Source of the DNA: Congeria kusceri
Lineage: Eukaryota; Mollusca; Bivalvia; Myida; Dreissenidae
Assembly (NCBI GenBank): GCA_027627225.1
Contig: CM051029.1
Coordinates: 7,644,890-7,708,889, forward strand
Direction: 5' to 3'
DNA: 64,000 nt
Shown here: positions 56,836 through 64,000 of the stretch, piece after piece
Position numbering within the stretch: position 1 is the stretch's first letter
Layout: each line of letters opens with the position of its first letter
Position numbers and translations under genes: made by a program
The notes under the pieces: model-generated
What the model was told of the DNA's origin: nothing
The model's input: the letters and a program-made list of their open reading frames with translations, nothing else
Database searches by the model: none

Positions 56836-57123
56836 ACCCCCCATCCTTCAAACACTTTGTAAACAAGGCCGATGGGTATACTTTTACTGATATTAACATA
56901 ATACTAGTAAAAGGTGACGACATCACGATTTCCTGTGAGTGGGACGCTAATCCACAGGCCACCGTATTCTGGAATGGACAGCAGATGAATTCTTCTACAT
57001 TAGCCGTCACTAATATACAGCAGGACACGATCTGGACTTGTCTTGCCTTTAACATTATTCTCGTCGGAAATGGACAGGAAACACAAGTACCCATGAAACA
57101 GACATTGTCGGTTTCAGTATTAT
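56836..57123 (+). CDS. Copy C exon Ig4
   Basis: 288 nt. ITISCEWDANPQATVFWNG and WTCLAFN core. Intact; donor GTAAGT. Confidence 0.8.
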
Positions 57124-57407
57124 GTAAGTATATGCATTTGAGGGGTGTGTTGAGTATTTAGGTCATATTTTCGTGCATGCGCCTCCGTGTGCATGCGTCT
57201 TTTCAGGTTCTTTAACAGAACCATTTTCATATTTTGTAGATGTTAGAACTATTTCAATTATAGGGTGCATTGTGTGAATTATATTACCGAACTGTGATTC
57301 AAACATTTCATTTTATCAATAAATTGTTTTATTTTGAACACATGTGTTATCCCGAACGTCTCATGTAACTACGTAGTGTGTATGTGTTTTACTTGCTTTC
57401 AACAAAG

Positions 57408-57716
57408 ATGGACCTGACCATCCTACTGTAAGGTATAGCGTATTGCCAGACCTGTCTAGCACTGGAACCGTGCCAGCCAATGGAACCATCTCATTGATCG
57501 AAAGCAGCAGTGTACAGCTGACCTGTTCGGCTAACAGTAACCCGACTTCCACATATAAGTGGGGTCCAGCTTATAACAATGCCGTGCGTAATATAGCAAA
57601 CGTTTCAAGAGATGCAGATGTAACGTTCACATTCACAGCTGAGAATGTTATGGTCACTTCCCTGAGAGGAAACATAACGGGCAGAACTAATACAACAGTT
57701 CGTTTTTATATTCTGT
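57408..57716 (+). CDS. Copy C exon Ig5, second Cys lost
   Basis: 309 nt, two codons longer than B (DADVTFT). The second core Cys is Phe (TFTFTAEN against TFTCTAEN). Otherwise near identical to B. Confidence 0.75.
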
Positions 57717-57823
57717 GTAAGTATGGATATATAGATTATATCGAAATGACTGTCTCATACCATGCAATAACAACACTTTTAAACAAATTATAAGCTGCGT
57801 GTTATCTCAAATTCTAATATTAG

Positions 57824-58114
57824 ACGGCCCAGAGAACATTGTGGCAAAATACAACAACATCACACATATAGACCTTGTGGTGAAAGTAACTGAAGGCTCG
57901 TCGTTTGAAATATCCTGTTAGGCCAAAAGTAACCCAGCCTCAAGTATTTCTTGGTATGGACCTGGAACACATATGGGGAATGTATTGTCCATAAGTAACG
58001 CTAGCAGGTACCGGAACAACAACATCACATGCACCGCAATGAACGCCATGGTAGACAGTCTAGGAAACAGAGAAAGCAAGTCAGCACAGCTTACTGTTAT
58101 CGTTGATGTTCTGT
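57824..58114 (+). pseudogene. Copy C exon Ig6 (nonsense)
   Basis: 291 nt, near identical to B, but the codon after the first core Cys is TAG (57919-57921) instead of TCG. Splice sites intact. Confidence 0.85.
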
Positions 58115-58356
58115 GTAAGTTACTATTATTACGTATGCGTTTGTTGTGTATAGTTGTATCATCATGTTGTAGAGTGAGCATGTACCCTCTAGTTCTATTT
58201 GCTTGTAGTTACTTCTAGCGATTTACATCGTACGTAAGCCGTGTATAACAATCACACAAAAAAGCCTTTATAAATGATAAATATTCAAATCTATTAATAA
58301 GGCATATAATTGAAACCACTTAAATGTACAAAATGTTTATTGTATTGTTACTACAG

Positions 58357-58641
58357 ACCCACTGACTGTTCAGCAGATAGCGAATCAAACCGTTCTTCTC
58401 AACACGTCTTTCACAATGGTGTGCAACTTGACCAGTGTTGGCAACCCACCGGAAACAAACTACACATGGCTAAGGAATGGTTCCAATATTGCTGTCGGCA
58501 CAATGCAGACATTAACAATTAACCACGTCGAATTAACAGATGAAGGCGAATACCGATGTAATGCAACAAGCAGAATGCAGCCTATGGGCAGCGAAGTAGT
58601 GTACGGGTTTAGTAAGACAGCATTCTATATAAATGTTCAGT
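58357..58641 (+). CDS. Copy C exon Ig7
   Basis: 285 nt, intact, FTMVCNLTSVGNP, YTWLRNGS and YRCNATSRMQ core. Confidence 0.8.
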
Positions 58642-58729
58642 GTAAGTTGTATGAGTATCCCACTGTATTGAATAATGATGTTGTTTGTTTTCGAATAAAT
58701 ACACAAATTTTAATTATAAAATTATTAAG

Positions 58730-58999
58730 AAGCAAATGAATATAACATCCAAATTATGGTTGACCAGGACGAATCAATACAGCTAGTATGCAATGCCTTA
58801 GGTGACCCCGTGCCGTTAATTCGTATTGTGAACGCAACTCGTGGGATTGATTCACTTCTAATAGAACAAGAAGCACACACCGCGAAATATTACATTCATC
58901 AAACGAGATGTGAATATGATGGTGGAACGTACAAATGCCTGGCATACAATAAATATAACACGGAACAACATGAAAACATTCTTGCTGTCGTAGTAAACT
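58730..58999 (+). pseudogene. Copy C exon Ig8, 5' end deleted
   Basis: A deletion of roughly 200 bases has fused the preceding intron to the exon interior, removing the old acceptor and about eight codons. The only in-frame acceptor (attaag, 58724-58729) would join T to AA and make a TAA codon. The rest of the domain is open and B-like. Confidence 0.7.
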
Positions 59000-59100
59000 G
59001 TAAGTGATATATATATCACTACTTTTAAGATATTAACTATGGAACAATTTACAATGTACGTTTATATAGTTATTAACACTTGTTTATTTGTTTGGCATAG

Positions 59101-59418
59101 GTTCTCCAAGAGCGTCGCCATTTTCTCCTCCTATAACAGAATTGTACAGAGCTCCCAACGACTCAGCTGTGTTAACTTTCACTGTTATGGCCTATCCTGA
59201 ACCCAAGTCTTCCGACTTCACTTGATACAGGCGTCTAGATGATGAATGGAAGGACGTGTCCATTGACTCCAACAACTTTCGTATTAATATATCTGATGAT
59301 AAACTGCAGACACAACTGGTGATTCTCCGTGTGCAAGTTGAAGATTATACAGAATATATGGTTAACATTACCAACACAATGGGTTCAACGGCGGAAGTGT
59401 TTACGTTACATGCACAAT
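59101..59418 (+). pseudogene. Copy C exon Ig9 (nonsense at core Trp)
   Basis: 318 nt with canonical borders. The core Trp codon TGG is TGA (59223-59225). Remaining sequence is close to B. Confidence 0.85.
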
Positions 59419-59519
59419 GTATGTATATATTACAACGTTGAATATGTAAGCATATTCACAATTATAATTGCATATGTATGTTCAAACTTTTTATTTATTA
59501 TATGAGTACACTTTTTTAG

Positions 59520-59816
59520 CCATACCAGATGTTCCGAATGACTTGCTTATTGACCGAGTAGGAAAAACGTACATTGTTATTAGATGGGTTCCTGGTTTTA
59601 ATGGCGGCCAGGATCAGAACTTCTCTATTCGATACAAAGAAGGCGATATTAAAATCTGGAGCGATATATACGTAGCAAGTTCTGTTATAAACTATACCTG
59701 GACCATTGATGGATTAAAAACAGGCACGACATACCAAATCCAAATGCTTGCCGGAAACAACATAGGCAAATCAGGTTGGACAAAGGAAATAACAGAAACT
59801 ACTCTTATGGATGCAG
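59520..59816 (+). CDS. Copy C exon FN3
   Basis: 297 nt, intact, same strands as B, with RWVPG and YTWTIDGLKTGTTYQIQMLA. Confidence 0.83.
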
Positions 59817-59943
59817 GTAATTTCAACTGGTGAATACATTTATATCAACTTTAGTCTGAAGATCGACAAATTAATACTTATTATGTGCAGTGATCTGTAT
59901 TAAGTACAGTTTCAATAGTTCAAATGTATTTGTGTTATTACAG

Positions 59944-60051
59944 TTGACAATGGCTCGGCTACACCTGCTATTGGTGGCGCAATAGGTGCTGCAGCAGGAG
60001 TTGGTATAATTGTCGTCGTCATAGTTGGGATATGGAGATACACAACACGAG
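59944..60051 (+). CDS. Copy C exon TM
   Basis: 108 nt, intact, identical hydrophobic core to B, stop-transfer RYTTR. Confidence 0.83.
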
Positions 60052-61007
60052 GTAAATGTACGTTATTAAACGTTTATACTATAATCGTACACTTTTTATT
60101 GTTTATAAAAACTTATTACTTGTTTACAATAAAACATGCAAAATGATATTTGCATCAACATAATGTACGCAGATCAGTATTTACTACGACAGTCTCTTTT
60201 ATATTTATTTACTTAGTTTAATGTACTTTGCATGTACATGTACTTTTTATTTTGTGCTTTTAGCATTGCAAAAATCTGATGCAAAGCAAATACTAACGAG
60301 AAGGTATAACTAATTTAGCGTTTAGTTTAAATAATATAATCGCCTTGTAATAAGTTTTGAAAAACAAATACTTTTAATTTATTAACAAATATATATGTAT
60401 GGTTGATTCATGTTTATTCTATTGAAGAAGATAATAGTAGCGAGTTCTATGGAATGTATGTGCTTATTTTGCATTATTTAGTAATTTATAATTTGATAGT
60501 GCAATGTATTTATTAGTTGAATTTCATATGTTAAATATATGTTGAAGGTCAATAAATCATGTAGGCGGAACATACGAAAATATATGTAGGTAATGATTAA
60601 TTACTTAATTTTAAATTAATGTTACTTTATTAGTTTGAATAGTCTACTTATTAAAAATGAGATAAATGTTTTAAACTGCAATGCACTGAACACTTAAGCA
60701 GAACCATTATACAAACATCCGAAAATCATGCAGTGAAATACGTACCACAGCCAGACTCTGTCCAAAGTCAAAACTCTAAATCCATATATTTACACGTTGA
60801 TGTATGTTTTTCTACTAAACATGTACATCTTGGGATCAAAAATCGTGCATGGTTATTGATTTTAAAATATATTCATTTCAGAGTCACGCGCAAACATTAC
60901 ATAATACAAAACACCCGACCGTTATGAATGAGATCAATTTGTATAATAAATGAGATTAAGTCTGATTAGTTTGTATAAAACAATCATGGTATCGTAAGCT
61001 ATTGCAG

Positions 61008-61068
61008 GTCAGAACGCAGCCATACAATACGAAATACCAGGCCAATATGAGGATCTCGTGATGGAAAC
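61008..61068 (+). CDS. Copy C tail exon 1
   Basis: 61 nt, QNAAIQYEIPGQYEDLVME. Tyrosines kept; Gly at -2 of YEDL, so it does not meet the ITIM consensus. Confidence 0.75.
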
Positions 61069-61266
61069 GTAAGTAATTGTATGACCGACATTACTATATA
61101 TGTGTAGAAATAATATAAATTGGGTATTGTGATACATTATTGGTTTTGTCCTTGTCTACGCATATGCAGATACATAATGCATACTAGTATGAATAATTTC
61201 AACACGATTTGAAAAGTAACGCATATTGCAAATATTACCAAGTTATAATGTTTGTTTTATATTCAG

Positions 61267-61319
61267 GCAACCTATCAACGCCTCAAACACAGATGGAAGT
61301 TATTCAAGCTACATATTGG
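61267..61319 (+). CDS. Copy C tail exon 2
   Basis: 53 nt, INASNTDGSYSSYILG, same borders as B. Confidence 0.72.
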
Positions 61320-61546
61320 GTAATGAAAATAGTTGCCGTTATTAATTTCAAAGTCAGTAAGCCCACTATGTTAATAAAGTGTATTGACATACTACTCATT
61401 CTGATATATGTTTGGATGGACACAGCCATATTAAATATTTAACGCTTAATTCATTTACCCCTTATTAAATAAGTAAAATGTCTGAGAGCCACTATTTAAA
61501 TATCAATCCCGTCAATTATGTTCACTGCTGTTTACTTTTATGGCAG

Positions 61547-61743
61547 ATGCTCCAGGTACCCGTCGTGGCAATAAGTATGAGACACTTAAAGAACTAGAAG
61601 TCCGTGAATATGCGACTCTTTACTCTGAGGACACTCGGCGAGCGATCAGCACTTCGTCTGACATCCAACCTGACATGTCAGGACAAATCGTGTCAGCAGA
61701 CGACGATCGGGAATACGTTAATATGAAGCTTTCTGCACTGTAA
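61547..61743 (+). CDS. Copy C last tail exon with ITAM and YVNM
   Basis: 197 nt. YETL (61576) and YATL (61609) spaced by seven, YVNM (61714-61725), end KLSAL. Only a few residues differ from B. Confidence 0.8.
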
Positions 61744-61977
61744 ATGTTTTAGTTACAATTAGATACTGCTTCCTGTATACTAAACGACAGGAAACAAATA
61801 TACACATGTATATGTAGGCAAATGTTTTGTATCCGATGGTTTAAGTAGTAATATAATACATTAATTGTCAAAAATAACATTTTTATACATAACCTAACTG
61901 AATGGTCGGGTTAATGTCGTATGCTCAAATTGATCGAATTGAATTAATTTTCCTTTAAATATATTATTGTATGTGGT

Positions 61978-61983
61978 AATAAA
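61978..61983 (+). terminator. Polyadenylation signal of copy C
   Basis: AATAAA at the conserved position. Confidence 0.6.
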
Positions 61984-64000
61984 TGCTATATGAAATCAGT
62001 ACACATACGTCAATTTGTACATTTATGTTAAATAATTATTTGATTAAGTCGAAAACATTTCGTTTCTTTTTTCTTCAAATATGATCAAATGAAAAGTTGC
62101 TCACAAACACTCTACATATCACAAGTACTCATAATTTCACTCCACCAGTAATGATTCTAAATGCTGAGTTACATCATGTTAATTGCGAGTTCGTAGATAT
62201 GTATCTGTGCATCCAAAAAACGATCCAATGACAAGAACACAGCAATGTTCATTAAATGGTTGCTACGTCTTTACCGCAAGAACATAATTTGACTAACACC
62301 ACTGAGCATTCAAGACGACATAATTTGACATACTCTAACAAATGATAAAATATACATGAGTAAAGCTCGGACACATTCACGAAAACATGATTAGCACTAT
62401 ACACGCTTTAAATATATCCTATAGTAGGTTTTGTTCGTGCACGTTTTTCAAGTTATTATTGATGTAATTACTGTATCGTTAGTGGAATACATCGATTCAA
62501 CTGGATTTCATGATATAAACCATATTTTATATTTAGGGTAACGGACTTGACATGCTTGCATTATGAAGGTCAGTGTCAGGATAATGTTTCCGAGCTATTA
62601 TCCAATATAAACTCAGTACGCAGCCAGAGTTTGATATTATTTCGAGCATACACCTTGCATCATGAATATCTTAAATTAATAAATGTGCATCTGCTTATCT
62701 GCTATTGTGCCTTTATTGCACATGACCATTCTGTGCGAAAGTTGTAACGCGGAAAGGTCTTCAGACATATGTTTCGGATCGCCTGCTTAAAATATATCAA
62801 CAACAACAGATATTATATATTGTAAATCAACATATTAATCACATTCAAAATGAAAACATGAACAAGCACATCGTTAAATGTGAGTTCGGAATGGCGATTT
62901 CAGTGTGATGAGTTATATAAATTTAACCGATTAGTAATCAACAAGTACATTTTTCTGCAACATATAGCGTGTACCGGATGAATGCGGAATTATAATTCCA
63001 TAAAGAGAGTCTGCACACATTTATGCAAATTGATATGACAGACCGCTGACATACCGCATGCACAATATTTACTGTGCACATTTATTATCAATACAGTGAA
63101 TATAATCGAATGCTTATTCTAATATCGCTCTTCCTATTAACTAATGTATTCAATTATTTTTCATGTATTATGTATTATGAGTTTTAGCTTAATCTACCAT
63201 CTTTGGTAGAACAATAGTTTTGAATGAACTGGTTTTAAACTTATCTAATGCAAATTTGCTTTTTTCATTATTTGTAAAACTATTTTCAAAACATTTCAAA
63301 CGAATGATTAAATATGTGCAATGTTGGTTTTAAAACTTCCCTCACATCAATAAGACAATAGTTTAATACGATTTTAAGAACGGTTTATCAATACACATGA
63401 TCTGAAGCTTGTAAATAAAAAAAAAATCTTGCAAGCCTGTTTACAAGAATCAATAATTATGTGAATCGATATTATCTGCTCGTCAATTTTTATGAAATAA
63501 TACATTTGCCCGCAATCTACCGGGACGCAAATTTATGTTGCATAGACAAACTGGATATGAAATGGCTTGATAAGAATTGAGGATTTATCCAGAATAATTA
63601 CGTGTAAGATAACTGGTAAGTAATAAAATATTAAAATATGAAACTCCAGATGTATGAAAAAGGGAATAAGATAACAGCAACATAATTTGCATAATGCGAT
63701 CATGTAAGGCAAGCAAGTAGCCGATAGCACAATTGCAAAAGACATAACGAAATGGACAACACCAGACACGGGGTCCTATGTTATGGTATTCAGACATCCT
63801 TCATATTCACCTATATACGCCATGTCTATACGCGATATACTGATGCTAACACAATACAATTCATTGACAAATGGAGACATTAAACATACATGTTATTCGA
63901 CCTTGTTTTGTTTACATCATTTTTGTACGTGGACAGAGATTTAAAAATATGAATCAATACCAATTATCGGAAATATTAGTTGCACGGAATGGAGTTGTAA
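61984..64000. other. 3' flank of copy C
   Basis: Aligns with the copy B flank to the window end (tttgcccgcaatctaccggg at about 63507 and 32140). No coding frame is conserved between the two flanks. Confidence 0.55.

Larger units (their letters stand above)
52989..61983 (+). pseudogene. Receptor copy C: same architecture as B, with central lesions
   Basis: Exons: signal 52989-53044, Ig1 53145-53486, Ig2 54884-55189, Ig3 56359-56655, Ig4 56836-57123, Ig5 57408-57716, Ig6 57824-58114, Ig7 58357-58641, Ig8 58730-58999, Ig9 59101-59418, FN3 59520-59816, TM 59944-60051, tail 61008-61068, 61267-61319, 61547-61743, poly(A) signal 61978. Lesions: signal exon one base too long for Ig1, Ig5 second Cys changed to Phe, TAG in Ig6, truncated Ig8, TGA in Ig9. 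FN3 to tail is intact. Because exons are phase 1-1, omission of Ig6, Ig8 and Ig9 would restore a membrane receptor; whether this happens is unknown. Confidence 0.7.

Noticed and set aside
1..64000. CRISPR arrays, bacterial operons, rRNA genes
   Set aside because: Nothing of the kind is visible. The 38-bp repeat at 16591 is adjacent-tandem without spacers, and gene structure is eukaryotic.

Overview
The window looks like invertebrate nuclear DNA. It is AT-rich, its genes are split into small exons with GT/AG borders, it holds long trinucleotide arrays, and it carries interspersed repeats of a kind I associate with bivalve molluscs. A bivalve, possibly a dreissenid mussel, is my best guess from recall; no search was run.

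The backbone is a tandem array of three paralogous immunoglobulin-superfamily receptor genes on the + strand. The full architecture is signal peptide, nine Ig-like domains, one fibronectin III domain, a transmembrane segment and a tyrosine-rich tail on three exons. Every Ig, FN3 and TM exon that is intact begins and ends in phase 1. The order (many Ig, one FN3, TM, tyrosine tail) resembles nephrin-type proteins. The tail carries YxxL-x7-YxxL (an ITAM pattern), a terminal YVNM and, in one copy, an ITIM pattern. Copy A (709-13949) enters the window in mid-gene at Ig5 and is a pseudogene. Copy B (23351-30787) has open exons throughout except for one missing base in the signal exon and a GC donor. 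Copy C (52989-61983) has open distal and proximal exons but nonsense or deletion lesions in Ig6, Ig8 and Ig9.

Upstream of copies B and C, head to head on the - strand, lies a second small gene type (M1, 19785-21049; M2, 48855-50125): signal exon, one Ig-like exon, a Thr/Pro stalk exon, and a transmembrane exon with a short tail. Both M copies carry lesions. The duplicated unit is therefore M(-)/receptor(+), repeated about every 30 kb. Two isolated 49-nt signal-peptide exons (15295 and 33940) lie downstream of copies A and B and could be distal first exons of the next receptor.

Other content: a decayed Ty3/gypsy-type LTR retrotransposon (4286-12838, - strand) sits in the TM-to-tail intron of copy A, with loss of one LTR end and about 0.38 kb of host intron. 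About 2.9 kb of CTA/AAT trinucleotide repeat (35890-38775) and a 27-bp minisatellite (39265-40490) lie between copies B and C. The stretch 40.9-47.3 kb is packed with degenerate interspersed repeats, including a LINE reverse-transcriptase scrap. Smaller tandem duplications, a foldback element and tRNA-like SINE traces complete the window.

Inference: this is a birth-and-death receptor cluster of the kind used for immune or self recognition. None of the copies is completely clean in this assembly, so either the region is mostly pseudogenes, or exon skipping, distal first exons and sequencing errors explain the breaks.
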